DNA of 64,000 nt from Ustilago trichophora (Eukaryota > Basidiomycota > Ustilaginomycetes > Ustilaginales > Ustilaginaceae). Within the stretch, counting starts at the first letter, position 1; each line of letters begins with the position of its first letter. The stretch is from assembly GCA_900323505.1 (NCBI GenBank), contig OOIN01000029.1, forward strand, positions 248,001 through 312,000. Reading direction: 5' to 3'. The notes under the pieces are model-generated. The model worked only from the letters and a program-made list of their open reading frames with translations, was not told the origin of the DNA and made no database searches. Of the stretch, positions 1-9,470 are shown piece after piece. The translations under genes and the position numbers were made by a program.

Positions 1-1536
1 ATCAAAGAGTTGAAGGGTGAGCTGTCTCGTGTCATCTGCCTATTCTACCTCGTCTTGCGTGCACTCGACACCGTTGAGGACGATATGACCATCGATGCAG
101 AGCGCAAGATCCCACTCCTCGTCAACTTTTACAAATACCTCGAACAGCCCGGTTGGAACTTTACCGAATCCGGTCCCAACGAGAAGGACCGTCAGTTGCT
201 CGTCGAATTCGATAAAGTCATTGCCGAGTATCAGTTGCTCGATGCAGGCTACCGTACAGTCATCAGCGATATTACCGCCAAGATGGGCGCGGGTATGGCG
301 AGCTATATCGAACTTAGCGCAAAGAGGCCTCTCAGCGTTAGCACCTGGAAAGATTTCGACCTCTACTGTCATTTTGTTGCCGGTCTCGTTGGCGAAGGTC
401 TCTCGAGACTCTTTAGCGAGAGTAAACTCGAACGCCCTTGGTTGGGACACCAACTCGAGCTCTCCAACCACATGGGTCTCTTCCTGCAAAAGACCAACAT
501 CATCCGCGACTATGCAGAGGACTGCGAAGAAGGTCGATTCTTCTGGCCCAAACAGTGCTGGGGTGACCAATACGCCCGCTTCTCCTCCCAAGCCCAAGTC
601 GCCTCCGGAATCGTCGAAACCAAACCGGGTTCCAACAAATTCCAACCTGCCAACAACCAACTCGGCAAACGCAGCATGTACGTCCTCTCCTCCATGCTTC
701 TCGATGCCATGTCTCACGCCACTTCCGCATTGGACTACCTCGCATTGCTCAAAGAACAGTCGATTTTCAACTTTTGCGCCATCCCCCAAGTCATGGCCAT
801 CGCCACGTTGGAACTCATGTTCAACAACCCAGACGTTTTCAAGAAAAATGTCAAGATTCGTAAAGGTGTAGCTGTTGGATTGATCCTCAAAGCGGTCAAC
901 CCACGAGATGTTGCGTATACGTTTTTGCACTACTCTCGAAAGATTCACGCACGTCTCTCCCCCGCCGATCCCAATTTCACTCGTTGGTCTGTCGAGCTTG
1001 CCCGCATCGAGCAGTGGTGCGAGACCTACTACCCTTCCTTTATTGCCGCCGCCGCTGAGGGCAAAGCGGGCGATGTCCGTGCTTCTTCCCTAAAGACATG
1101 GTCCGAATCGCGCAGAACTCAGGCACTCATCATGAAACATGCCAAACTCGACGGTCGCAGCCCTACAAGTGAAGACGCCAAACAAGCTCTCGAATTGGCC
1201 AAATCCCAAGCTGTAGACCCAAGGGATCTGATGACAGAAGACGAGAGGAATGCTCAGGATAAAAAGGATAAGGATGAAATGATGAAGTTCTTCATCGTCA
1301 TGTTGGTGGGCATGACCACTTTCATGGGTACAGTGGCTTTCATCACGTGGGAGATTATTTGGTGGTGGACTATGGATACTCCTGACCCGCTCACAATGGC
1401 GGTCAAGTACTATGCTAATGTGGTGAAACAGGAAGGTTATGCCACAGTAATGGAGATCTTGGGAACCGTGAGGGAGAGCTTTGAACACGTTTGGAAACAT
1501 GGTTTGGGTGGAGCAGCTGGAAAGGTTGAGCTATGA
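1..1536 (+). CDS. ERG9: Squalene synthase (farnesyl-diphosphate farnesyltransferase), 5'-truncated by window edge
   Basis: Condenses two farnesyl diphosphates to squalene, the first committed step of ergosterol synthesis, on the ER membrane. The frame is open from base 1 to the TGA at 1534-1536, so about 511 C-terminal residues are present and the N-terminus lies outside the window; the first TTG seen in frame is not a real start. The first Asp-rich motif reads LDTVEDDMT (about bases 61-90) and the second NIIRDYAED (about 496-525), the two Mg-diphosphate sites of the family. A hydrophobic tail segment, FFIVMLVG onward (about 1288-1371), is the expected C-terminal ER anchor. The linker before the anchor is charged. 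The gene converges on PRMT3. The assignment is firm; only the missing 5' end is uncertain. Confidence 0.96.
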   Translation: MKELKGELSRVICLFYLVLRALDTVEDDMTIDAERKIPLLVNFYKYLEQPGWNFTESGPNEKDRQLLVEFDKVIAEYQLLDAGYRTVISDITAKMGAGMASYIELSAKRPLSVSTWKDFDLYCHFVAGLVGEGLSRLFSESKLERPWLGHQLELSNHMGLFLQKTNIIRDYAEDCEEGRFFWPKQCWGDQYARFSSQAQVASGIVETKPGSNKFQPANNQLGKRSMYVLSSMLLDAMSHATSALDYLALLKEQSIFNFCAIPQVMAIATLELMFNNPDVFKKNVKIRKGVAVGLILKAVNPRDVAYTFLHYSRKIHARLSPADPNFTRWSVELARIEQWCETYYPSFIAAAAEGKAGDVRASSLKTWSESRRTQALIMKHAKLDGRSPTSEDAKQALELAKSQAVDPRDLMTEDERNAQDKKDKDEMMKFFIVMLVGMTTFMGTVAFITWEIIWWWTMDTPDPLTMAVKYYANVVKQEGYATVMEILGTVRESFEHVWKHGLGGAAGKVEL

Positions 1537-1665
1537 AGAAAGATCTCTTCCACACTCATATCCTGACATGGCTATTCACATTATTGTAAATAATGACAAC
1601 TCTGACACTTTAGGCGTACGTTGAGGAATCTCATTTCTCGTGCACTTTTGCTCTTCTACCAAGTG

Positions 1666-1697
<32 letters not shown>

Positions 1698-1698
1698 T

Positions 1699-1729
<31 letters not shown>

Positions 1730-1848
1730 TTCTCTCTCTTTTCAAAGTCAGCATGATTCATTCTTGAGCAGTATGAAGAAAAGTGAGAACAAAAAAATGA
1801 TTGATTGCATGGCCACTTTTGTTGAAGATGTTACTTTATTTTATTTTT
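1537..1848. other. Convergent spacer between ERG9 and PRMT3
   Basis: This holds the 3' ends of two converging genes. The only structure seen is an imperfect CT/TTTCTC microsatellite at about 1671-1741. No gene is supported. Confidence 0.6.
1671..1741. repeat. CT-rich microsatellite
   Basis: A run of CT dinucleotides interrupted by TTTCTC, about 70 bp, in the 3' spacer between ERG9 and PRMT3. Confidence 0.85.
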
Positions 1849-3705
1849 TCAACGTACCATAAACATCTGTACCAGCTGAGTTTCAACCTTCTTCTTGCGA
1901 CCATCGTCCTGCCTGCCATTTTGAGCGAGATGAAGATAATGCAATTCGACCTCTAGTTGGCGTGAATGAGATTTGTCTTGCAAAACATTGATTTTGCCTT
2001 TTAATTTGTCGCCTTTTTTAACGTTTAGAATGGGTTGTTTGAGGAGGAAAAGTGTTTGTTGCCAATGAGTTTCTTTGGTATAAGGCGAAGTTGAAAATGC
2101 GACCAATTTCCCTTCCCCGTCATCTGTTGTTTCTACCACAGGTTGGGTGCTTGGATCCTTTTGAAGGTCAATCCCAAAAACGTCGTTCTCGGTGAGGGAG
2201 AATGGCGGACATTCGGTAGACGCCTTTTCCGGCACTTTGGCACTAGGGAAGAAAAATGTATCAAACCAACTAATAAATCCATGAACCTCTTCCTGATCCT
2301 CTACAATAGTCAATTCAAAATCCGAGGTAGGTTCCGGTTGCTTTACCGGCAAAGCGGGCAGATCCAAATCAGCAAAGATGAAACTGTCGGAAACAACCTC
2401 CTTCTCATCCAGTACATCGACAAATGCCTCATCCAACAATCCAGTCGTCATACTCTTCATGTCGAATCCATGTACACTGTCCCAGAACTTCAACTTGGTC
2501 TGCACCAACGCCTTGCTGCTAAATGCGGCCAAATGCATCGTCATCCTGTTCGGAGCCAACACTCCGGTTTGCTTGTTGAGGTAAATATCCCGCGCAACCA
2601 GCACGGAAGGAAGCATGTTTTCGTAGAGCAAGAAGTATCCCATCCACTCGCTGACGAGGATATCGATTTTCCCTTCGTACTGTTGCAGCTCGGAGTTGAG
2701 ATCTTCGAGTTTACCCTTGTGAACCTTGATAATGTGGCCGAGGTTGTTGGCTTCAACATTGGCACGCGCGCGTTCGACGATGGCGGAGGCGTCGATGGCG
2801 ATGACCTGTTTGGCGCCTGCACGAGCGGCAAACAGGGAGAGAATGCCTGTACCGCAGCCTACGTCCATGACAACTTTGCCTCGGATGAGATGCGCGTTGG
2901 CTGGGTGGAGGAGGAATTGGGCATACGACAAGGTTCGAGCAGTATCGGTAATCATGGTCTGATGGATAGAGTTGGTAGAGTACGAGTCAAAATAGAGTAT
3001 GTCGTCCTCCTTGTCGTTGGCGCCACGTCGAGTTCGAGCGCTGTTAAGGGCCGAAGAGGCAAGCGAAGAACGCTGGTCGAGAGAAAGTTGAGCACCAGAG
3101 CTTTCGGTGAGATCGTTGGAAGAGAGTCCCAAGGTCGAAGCGTGAATCGTCCTCAATTCGTCAAATGCAGCACGTGCTGTAGCCAGTTGCTCTTCAAGCT
3201 GCTTAATCCTCATCTTGTCTTTGGCACCCTCCTGACCCTCACCCTCACCCTCACCCTCACCCTCGCCATCTTCGTTGGAAACGTTCGCAGCAAGCAAATC
3301 GAAATCCAACTGCAACAGTCCATCATCCTCAAATCCAACCACAGGTTTCAACTCCTCGTCATCCGCCAAAAACTCCTCTCCCCCTTTCAACCCATTCACT
3401 TGGTCCACACTCAACCCTTTTCTCCTAACATGATTGATCAATCGAATCACCTGCAACGTATCCAACTGCAACCTGTCCACCAGCCCGATCAGATCACATC
3501 CTACACTTTTCGCATGCTCAAGAGCCTCAACTGCAGTCTTGAAGGAAGGCTTCACACCGGTGGCAGGATCGACAAAGAGAGCAACGGTCGGTGCGGATGG
3601 GTTGGATTCGTCCGATTTCCAATCACCGAAGTCATGGTCTTGATCGTCGAATTCTGATCCGGAATCAGAAGCGGATACGTATCCTTCGGGATCTTTGTGC
3701 ACCAT
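1849..3705 (-). CDS. PRMT3: Protein arginine N-methyltransferase 3 (type I), degenerate N-terminal zinc finger
   Basis: An S-adenosylmethionine-dependent arginine methyltransferase of 618 residues; PRMT3 orthologues methylate ribosomal protein S2 in the cytosol. SAM motif I reads DVGCGTGILSLFAARAGA from D281, the double-E loop is SEWMGYFLLYENML near residue 352, and the THW loop is ETHWQQ near residue 545. The acidic N-terminus followed by an LF..DP element with a helical tail (residues about 41-97) matches the PRMT3 finger region, but both expected cysteines are replaced (ALFV). A poly-Glu-Gly repeat is encoded by CTCACC repeats at 3235-3264. I chose the ATG at 3705 because family similarity begins there; the frame stays open upstream to 4182, overlapping the neighbour, and that extension has no family features. 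Confidence 0.93.
   Translation of the reverse strand: MVHKDPEGYVSASDSGSEFDDQDHDFGDWKSDESNPSAPTVALFVDPATGVKPSFKTAVEALEHAKSVGCDLIGLVDRLQLDTLQVIRLINHVRRKGLSVDQVNGLKGGEEFLADDEELKPVVGFEDDGLLQLDFDLLAANVSNEDGEGEGEGEGEGQEGAKDKMRIKQLEEQLATARAAFDELRTIHASTLGLSSNDLTESSGAQLSLDQRSSLASSALNSARTRRGANDKEDDILYFDSYSTNSIHQTMITDTARTLSYAQFLLHPANAHLIRGKVVMDVGCGTGILSLFAARAGAKQVIAIDASAIVERARANVEANNLGHIIKVHKGKLEDLNSELQQYEGKIDILVSEWMGYFLLYENMLPSVLVARDIYLNKQTGVLAPNRMTMHLAAFSSKALVQTKLKFWDSVHGFDMKSMTTGLLDEAFVDVLDEKEVVSDSFIFADLDLPALPVKQPEPTSDFELTIVEDQEEVHGFISWFDTFFFPSAKVPEKASTECPPFSLTENDVFGIDLQKDPSTQPVVETTDDGEGKLVAFSTSPYTKETHWQQTLFLLKQPILNVKKGDKLKGKINVLQDKSHSRQLEVELHYLHLAQNGRQDDGRKKKVETQLVQMFMVR
3235..3264. repeat. Hexanucleotide CACCCT repeat inside PRMT3
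   Basis: Five tandem copies of a 6-bp unit encode an acidic Glu-Gly run in the linker before the PRMT3 catalytic domain. Confidence 0.85.
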
Positions 3706-4159
3706 CTTTGTATCGAAATTGATGAAGAGGGTGAGATGGAAGTAGTGATGAGAAGAAAGGTAAAGCAAGGATGGGTGGAAGAAAACAGTGTGGAGTGTGC
3801 AACTTTTTTCTTTTTTTTTTTTTTTCTCTTTTCGGGCCAAAATCTCCCTGCACCAGAAGTTTTGAGCTTTGGGGAATGGATTTTTTTCAACCATGTTATG
3901 CCGTACAATGGCGACATCTTCAGTCAAAATTCTCGAACCCCTTGTTCCTCTCCTCAAGCGCCACAGACTGATCATGCGATCATAGGAGGCAGGTCCACAG
4001 GCTGCATCGAGTCCTCTAGCATACACAGGTACTCGTAGACGTTGTATGGGAGCGAGGAAAACGTCATCTTTAAATCTATTCACAGGATGTATTAAAAGAG
4101 AATGATCTTCTACGGACGGTGCTTTCTCTCTTTCTTCTCGTCTCGTTTGCTTTTCTACT
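3706..4159. other. Spacer upstream of PRMT3
   Basis: It contains the PRMT3 5' leader and the 3' end of the M28 peptidase gene, both on the minus strand. A T-rich run lies at about 3806-3833. The PRMT3 frame is open across the whole spacer, but the translation is low-complexity and basic and looks non-coding. Confidence 0.55.
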
Positions 4160-7100
4160 CTAAGCCTCGAAAACACCAGCAACGACGGTGAGCATCATCA
4201 CGTCGATCTCGGGATGCGTCTTTTGCATAAACTCGTCCATCTTGACAAATGTGTTCATAGCCGGCCTGTCCAATCCGGCATTTGCCTTGTGCTGGGGGAA
4301 CATTTCATCGGCCACCAAACCAGATGCGTCGATCCAGAGTCTGGAAGGGTCCCTCTTGACCACTTCATCTGCGTTGGCAGCCATGATGAGTTTGCCATCG
4401 CTCTTCTTGCTGAATTTGGCCGTGATGCCGGAGCGCTTCTTTGCAGCGGTCAGGGCGTCGGGCTGGAGACGGAGGGTGAGATCTACGGACCAAGTGTAGA
4501 TGCCATGCCTGGCAACGCTCTTCAAGTGGTGACGCTGGTATCCTTCAGGAGGGGCCGAGGGCAAGTTCCAAGACAGGATTTCGGCATCGAATGCAACAAC
4601 CGACCAGATTACACCCGGGTGTGACATTTCCAGGGTCAATGAACGGGTTCCTGCGTCCAAGTCGAGTACCTCGTTTGTCGCCCTAACGGTAAAGTGCTTG
4701 GCCTCTGGCGCCGGAGCCGCGTATTTGGTACTGAACGAAGTGGGAGGTGCAGGCAGTTGGAACTTGTACGGAGTGAGGAAAGCCGAGACGGGGTACAAGA
4801 TGTCGAAATCGGGATTGTAATCGTTCATTTCCATCAACGCCGCCTGGCTTTCCGTCGCGACTCCGAATTCTGATTGAAGCTCGTTCGCCAGAGCCTTGAA
4901 TCCGGGGGCCGGATCAGCAGAGCCCACGTTCATGAACCATTCGTTGGAGGTAATATTCTCCACCTGATGAACAAACAATCGCTTCGGATGGGCTTCATCA
5001 AAAGGCTTCCATCCAGGACTGGCAAATATGGCCATAATCGCAGCGGTGATACCGAGCAAAGCTACGATGGTCTTCTTGAGGTTCTCGCTCGTATACCGAT
5101 GCGCAAGAGGGATGGCAAAAGGGAAACTGAGGAAAGCGAGGGCGGCCACGATGCTTGCAATGATGTGGTCAGCAGGGGAGATTTCACCCATTCGACCTGT
5201 GAGAGGCACAAAGAGGTCGAGGAAGCTCGCCATCCCCTCAACACCCACAATACCAGGGATGATGGTCATAACTCCATAGATCCATGGCGAGACGCGCATA
5301 TCGGGCGCTACCAGCTTTTCTTCGATCTGTCCAACACCGATAAGCACGAAGTCGTTGATCGTCGTAGCCACGGTGAAAGTGAGCGAAGCCAGCGCCATCA
5401 GATAAGCACTCCCGATACCGAATGCGTTCAGACCCAGCAGGCCGAGGTTGAAAAAGATTCCCAAACCGGACAGACTCGATCGCTCCAAATAGGGTCGCTG
5501 GTGAGGCTTGACCAATTTCGCAGTAAGCCACTGTGCAGCGAGGATACCTGCCACGGCGGGGGGAGCGTATAGCAGGATGGGGAAGAATTCGTGGCTATAC
5601 CACGACATTCCTTTACCCAAGACTTTGGTCATAATCACCGCAACGATGTTGGCACCGAGTGCAGCACCGATGATGGAAAAGATGGCAGAAACGGCGCTGA
5701 GGATGGTGAGATTGAGAGCACTGATGCCCTTCTCGGAGCGGATGACCGAGGAGAGTTGGAAGTTGATAAAGGCCGAGAGACCCATGACGAGACTCTTGAA
5801 GGCCTTGTTCTGCAGAAGGACAAAGTAGCGACCTGCGATGGAGAAGTAGATGGGGAGAGTGTGACGTGTCTGGTGAGGCTCAATGTTGCGCAAGAGGGTG
5901 GAACTTTGGTTTTTGAGACAGAGGTGTTCGATGATGGCCAATGTGTTTTCGCCAAAGTGTTGAGTAGCGCCGGGTTCCAGGTAAGCAGGGACGTCCTTGC
6001 GGGTGTGGTAGAAGTACGAGTTGCCAACAAGAGCCATGTCGAGTCCCGTGAGGTCATTACCGTACTCTACGAACTGGCGAAAGTCGGTATCCGACAGAAT
6101 GAGACCTGTCGAAAAGACATCATTGGCAAGCACAGTACCGAAGGGGTGAGGAACGTGAGAGTACGCCTCGATCATCTCGGCACTGGTAGCCTGGAAGAGA
6201 AGTTCAGGACCACTGGTACCGCATGCTTCGAGGTTGACGACGGCCTTTACGCCAGCGTTGGTCTCGTTGTGCTGGGTGATATAAAGATGGCTAGCATCTT
6301 GCAGCGACTCTTCACCGTCGTTGAAGAGCAGCACGACCGAGTTGTACAGCCTACGACCCGTGTTAGGTAGCGTCAATACACGCAAGGCCTCCATCAGAAT
6401 CGCGACACCGACACCGTCGTCTGCTCCGCCAGGGCTAGGAAGGGTCGAGTCAAGATGAGCGTTGAGCAGCAGACTGTTGGCCTTGCTCTCATCGGTACCA
6501 TCCGAGATGCGAACTACGAGATTGGACATGGAATAGTATCGTTTCCACACGACGTTGGACATAAAGTCGAATCGGTGTGCGCCATCGCCGATCTGCTTGT
6601 AGACCTCGACCTGGGTTCGACCGGGAGAATCGGGGGTGCCGGTGTTGTGGTATCCCTCGTAACGACGAAGAACGTCCTCGAGCCAGTTTTCTGCTTCGAC
6701 GTGCTCCCTAGTACCCACAATACGATAGCCGATATCTACGGAGAGATGGTGCATGACGCCGACGGCGTTGGCCTCGGAGAAGAGCTCGTGAAACTGTTCC
6801 GACTCGGTGAGCTTGTTGGCGGGGACAATGCCAGGAATAGCAGGATGGTAGGCAGCAGCATCGGCAGGGGTGACACCAGAAGCAATGACGGTAGTGGGCC
6901 CACGTGGTGTGGGCAGCTTGTAGTGGAAATAGAGCGTGGCAGACCCGAGGAAGGAGAAGATGGCCAAGACGATCAGGACGAGGATGCCGGATTTGGGGGT
7001 GCGTACGTAATTGAGCGGATCGATCTGACGAGCGCGCTTTGCATCGGCATACTGACGGTATTCAGCGGCGAGGGCAGCCTGGTTGGCGGGCAGAGGCCTA

Positions 7101-7216
7101 CCGTTGGTCGTAGTGGCAGCTGGGAGTGTGACACCGTTGCTCGTACTTGCAGCAGCGGCGGCGGCTGGTACGGGAGCAGCCTTCTTGGGCGTGTTGCCCT
7201 TTCGTTTGGAAGGCAT
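4160..7216 (-). CDS. M28-family membrane metallopeptidase, ERMP1/FXNA type
   Basis: A 1018-residue, membrane-embedded zinc aminopeptidase-like protein. A first membrane segment lies at about 76-98, followed by a lumenal M28 domain. Likely zinc ligands and catalytic residues are H254 (LNAHLDST), D266 (PGGADDG), E302/E303 (FNDGEES), E330 (NLEACG) and H404 (YFYHT). The sequence around SDTDFRQFVEYGNDLTGLD follows the animal ER metallopeptidase ERMP1/FXNA more closely than the yeast vacuolar protease Pff1. From about residue 470 to 740 there are several hydrophobic segments, then a C-terminal lumenal domain. The Ala/Pro-rich N-terminus with KRK is probably cytosolic. The ATG at 7216 is the first in frame. 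Location (ER or vacuole) and substrate are inferred from family only. Confidence 0.88.
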   Translation of the reverse strand: MPSKRKGNTPKKAAPVPAAAAAASTSNGVTLPAATTTNGRPLPANQAALAAEYRQYADAKRARQIDPLNYVRTPKSGILVLIVLAIFSFLGSATLYFHYKLPTPRGPTTVIASGVTPADAAAYHPAIPGIVPANKLTESEQFHELFSEANAVGVMHHLSVDIGYRIVGTREHVEAENWLEDVLRRYEGYHNTGTPDSPGRTQVEVYKQIGDGAHRFDFMSNVVWKRYYSMSNLVVRISDGTDESKANSLLLNAHLDSTLPSPGGADDGVGVAILMEALRVLTLPNTGRRLYNSVVLLFNDGEESLQDASHLYITQHNETNAGVKAVVNLEACGTSGPELLFQATSAEMIEAYSHVPHPFGTVLANDVFSTGLILSDTDFRQFVEYGNDLTGLDMALVGNSYFYHTRKDVPAYLEPGATQHFGENTLAIIEHLCLKNQSSTLLRNIEPHQTRHTLPIYFSIAGRYFVLLQNKAFKSLVMGLSAFINFQLSSVIRSEKGISALNLTILSAVSAIFSIIGAALGANIVAVIMTKVLGKGMSWYSHEFFPILLYAPPAVAGILAAQWLTAKLVKPHQRPYLERSSLSGLGIFFNLGLLGLNAFGIGSAYLMALASLTFTVATTINDFVLIGVGQIEEKLVAPDMRVSPWIYGVMTIIPGIVGVEGMASFLDLFVPLTGRMGEISPADHIIASIVAALAFLSFPFAIPLAHRYTSENLKKTIVALLGITAAIMAIFASPGWKPFDEAHPKRLFVHQVENITSNEWFMNVGSADPAPGFKALANELQSEFGVATESQAALMEMNDYNPDFDILYPVSAFLTPYKFQLPAPPTSFSTKYAAPAPEAKHFTVRATNEVLDLDAGTRSLTLEMSHPGVIWSVVAFDAEILSWNLPSAPPEGYQRHHLKSVARHGIYTWSVDLTLRLQPDALTAAKKRSGITAKFSKKSDGKLIMAANADEVVKRDPSRLWIDASGLVADEMFPQHKANAGLDRPAMNTFVKMDEFMQKTHPEIDVMMLTVVAGVFEA

Positions 7217-7313
7217 GCTTTTTGAAAATCACCGTCCGTATCTTCTAGTGGTGAAGATGTGGTGGTAGAAGGAGAAGAGAAGAAGTGGAAAAGAGATGCC
7301 GGTGGTTACCAGT

Positions 7314-7332
7314 GTACTGTACAGAACAGTAC
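7314..7332. repeat. GTACTGTAC / ACAGTAC palindromic motif cluster
   Basis: GTACTGTAC at 7314-7322 is followed after three bases by ACAGTAC at 7326-7332. The motif recurs in other spacers of the window; its function is unknown. Confidence 0.5.
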
Positions 7333-7971
7333 AGGACGCACGCACAGTCTTCTAAAGTCTGGTCTGAGCGTCGATACAACGGACATTTGCTTCCGCATTT
7401 CGACAGATCGACTGTTGAGAAACGCGAAAACAGCAGTTGAGCAGTGTCCCGTCGATCCTTGTTTTCTCACGTTCTCTTTTGTTTTTTCCGGTCCGTACTG
7501 TAAGCTCACCACCCCCGCACTCTCACCATCATCGTACGACATCTCGGCAGCATGGTGCAGTGTCAGCTCGTTGGATGATCGTCTCTCCCTTTGTTTTCTT
7601 TCCCTTTTGACTGCCAGTCAGCAAGCGTAGAATGAGAATGAGAATGAGAATGAGAAGAGAGATTTCTCCTCCTCAGGTCTAAGACCACTCGCAGTGCAAG
7701 AGGTGCGAGACTCGGCAGTGGATTTGGGTTGGTGGTCCTTCTTGCCGCAACGTTGTGCTGCATAACTTCATTTGAATTACATTTCAACCTCCGGCCCTCG
7801 AAAGACGTTTGCTAACTTGGATATGACCTTCTGATTGTCGAAATCCCATCCTTCTGTCCCGGCTCCTCATCTCCATCACACCAGTCCACGCCATCATCAT
7901 ACAAAAAATGGCATCTAGATGCAAAAAAAAAGAAATCCAAAAAAAAAGTCCAGAAAAAAAGGTAAAAATGG

Positions 7972-8076
7972 TGACAAGAGTGGGATTCGAACCCACGCCC
8001 GAAGATAGCAGGTCTTCCTGATTTGCTCAGGATATCTTCCTTAATGCTACGCCTTAGACCACTCGGCCATCTTGCC
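7972..8076 (-). tRNA. tRNA-Leu (anticodon AAG) with a 27-nt intron
   Basis: The minus strand folds as a tRNA: the acceptor GGCAAGA pairs with TCTTGTC (one G-U), the D arm is GCC...GGC, the anticodon stem TAGCA pairs perfectly with TGCTA, and the T arm is GTGGG TTCGAAT CCCAC, with discriminator A. The loop TTAAGG gives anticodon AAG (8042-8040). The intron occupies 8038-8012, directly after position 37, and contains a 6-bp hairpin, TCCTGA/TCAGGA. The variable region is 9 nt with TTCG in it, short for leucine but class-II-like. The A discriminator fits leucine. Confidence 0.92.
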
Positions 8077-9072
8077 TTTCGATGTGGAGGTGGGTTGATT
8101 ATTGCATACATATTTGGACATAGCAAAGTCAACAGAAAGAATCAGCGAGCTCGAGTGAGCATTAGCGTATGGGACTGCTGTTTCAGAATTCAGGATAGCG
8201 TAGGTGACTGTAGGCTACAAATCCGCAAACGAACATCCGGTGGATTCAATTGAGGGGATACTTTGTTGGTCAATATGGGCCCAGGTGTGAGAACATCCTC
8301 AGGTTCAGCACTGACGCAATGAGCAGAGATAGACAAACAACAGAGGAACATCCTCACCTTGCCTTCTGTCTTCTCTGACAGCAAACAACCTCGCAAACCT
8401 CAATAGCGTCTCAACGAGATGCATGTGTTGTCAGCCCTGGATGTCCTCCTGATCCGATCTGTATCGAGTCTGCCGGACGGTTCCAGGAATCACACTGATG
8501 TGTTGTATGTGTTATCGTTGGATTTGATAAGATTGGTTTGTGTGTGTTCCCTTCGACCGTACAAGTGTGCGCATGAAGAAAATCGCTGGTGTCGGGAAGG
8601 AGCGGGGGGACAAGAAAGAAGAAATGTGCCAAACACCGACCCACTTCCTCAACACGGCCTAATGGAAGGCGAGCAAGAGGAAGCACGGGTGCTAAGACGT
8701 TGGATCGCGGACCTACCCAATCCTCGAGCGCGCCCTGCGAGAAGAACGCTCGAGATAATGACTGGACGTAACGGTGCGAGGGCTCAGCAAACGAAAGATA
8801 ATCGAGCCCCCTGAAGTCGCGAGTTGATCTAGACCACCTTTGACGCTCACCTCCTGGCCATGGAAGAGCAGCGAAGCAGTTGAAAGAGCCACAAGGCTCT
8901 CCAAATGCTTCAGGCCGAGGGAGCAACACTAGGCGGTCAGAAGTTTGCTGCACAAGGAGAAGAAGAAAGGAGTAAAGGCGCTTTGTGCGACTTCTTTATC
9001 CCTTTCGCTTTCTTCTCAGCAGCCGCAGCCAAACAAAAAGAATTGGAGGACAAAAACTTCGTGGCACAAGAG

Positions 9073-9080
9073 GTCACGTG
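9073..9080. promoter_or_regulatory. CACGTG E-box in the ATG9 upstream region
   Basis: GTCACGTG lies about 380 bp upstream of the ATG9 start and 36 bp before a TATA-like box. CACGTG is the core bound by fungal bHLH factors (Cbf1/Pho4 class). Use here is inferred from position only. Confidence 0.3.
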
Positions 9081-9115
9081 GATGTAAAGCAAAAGCAAAA
9101 AATGTGAGATCGACA

Positions 9116-9125
9116 TATATAAAAG
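9116..9125 (+). promoter_or_regulatory. Putative TATA box upstream of ATG9
   Basis: TATATAAAAG on the coding strand, about 335 bp before the ATG9 ATG, followed by a CT-rich tract; this is a plausible core promoter arrangement. No transcript data are available here. Confidence 0.35.
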
Positions 9126-9323
9126 CATACAAACTGAAAATGGTCCAGAAATAAGGCCAAAGCGCGAGCGACTCTTGAAAGCGAGAAAAAGTGGAGGCTT
9201 GTGAGGACACTTTGACAGCGCGAGCAGCTGCAGTTGCAGCTGCAGCGAGTTGCATACAATTTCACCACATTTCGCGCTTCAAGAGCACCTTATCGCAGTC
9301 ATTCAAGACCCTGATCGAGCTAC

Positions 9324-9326
<3 letters not shown>

Positions 9327-9361
<35 letters not shown>
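9327..9361 (+). repeat. CT dinucleotide microsatellite in the ATG9 leader or promoter
   Basis: About 17 CT units, roughly 100 bp before the ATG9 start. Pyrimidine tracts of this type are common just upstream of fungal transcription or translation starts. Confidence 0.8.
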
Positions 9362-9364
<3 letters not shown>

Positions 9365-9449
9365 CTTGTGACCTTGGCCAGATTCAGCTCAACTCAATTC
9401 TATTCCACCATCTTTATTCAGTCTCACACTTGATCCTCGAACCATCGCC

Positions 9450-9470
9450 ATGACTCAAGATGGATCGTGA
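9450..9470 (+). promoter_or_regulatory. Short upstream ORF overlapping the ATG9 start codon
   Basis: An ATG at 9450 in context gccATGa opens a six-codon frame ending in TGA at 9468-9470, so it overlaps the ATG9 ATG at 9460 in another frame. If the transcript includes it, ribosomes must leak past it or reinitiate, which could reduce ATG9 output. Confidence 0.5.

Larger units (their letters stand above)
7217..9459. other. 2.2 kb spacer between the M28 peptidase and ATG9
   Basis: A divergent intergenic block. It carries the tRNA-Leu gene, two copies of the TACTGTAC motif (7314-7332 and 7495-7502), a GAATGA hexamer repeat at about 7630-7660, an E-box and a TATA-like box before ATG9, and a CT microsatellite at about 9327-9361. 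The open frames on either strand (for example 8411-8953) have no domain, bias or family resemblance that would make them genes. Confidence 0.55.

Noticed and set aside
2143..3657. A 504-codon open frame on the plus strand
   Set aside because: It is antisense to PRMT3 over its whole length and its translation has no domain or normal composition.
3706..4182. A longer PRMT3 starting at 4182
   Set aside because: The extra 159 codons overlap the neighbouring gene, are translated from a spacer with a T run, and have no PRMT3 resemblance.
4160..7216. Yeast-type vacuolar protease Pff1 as the name of the M28 gene
   Set aside because: The family is the same, but the motif after the third ligand follows ERMP1/FXNA more closely; I kept the family-level call.
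8411..8953. A 180-codon minus-strand frame in the ATG9 upstream spacer
   Set aside because: It has no recognisable domain, an irregular composition, and lies in a region with tRNA and promoter-like elements.
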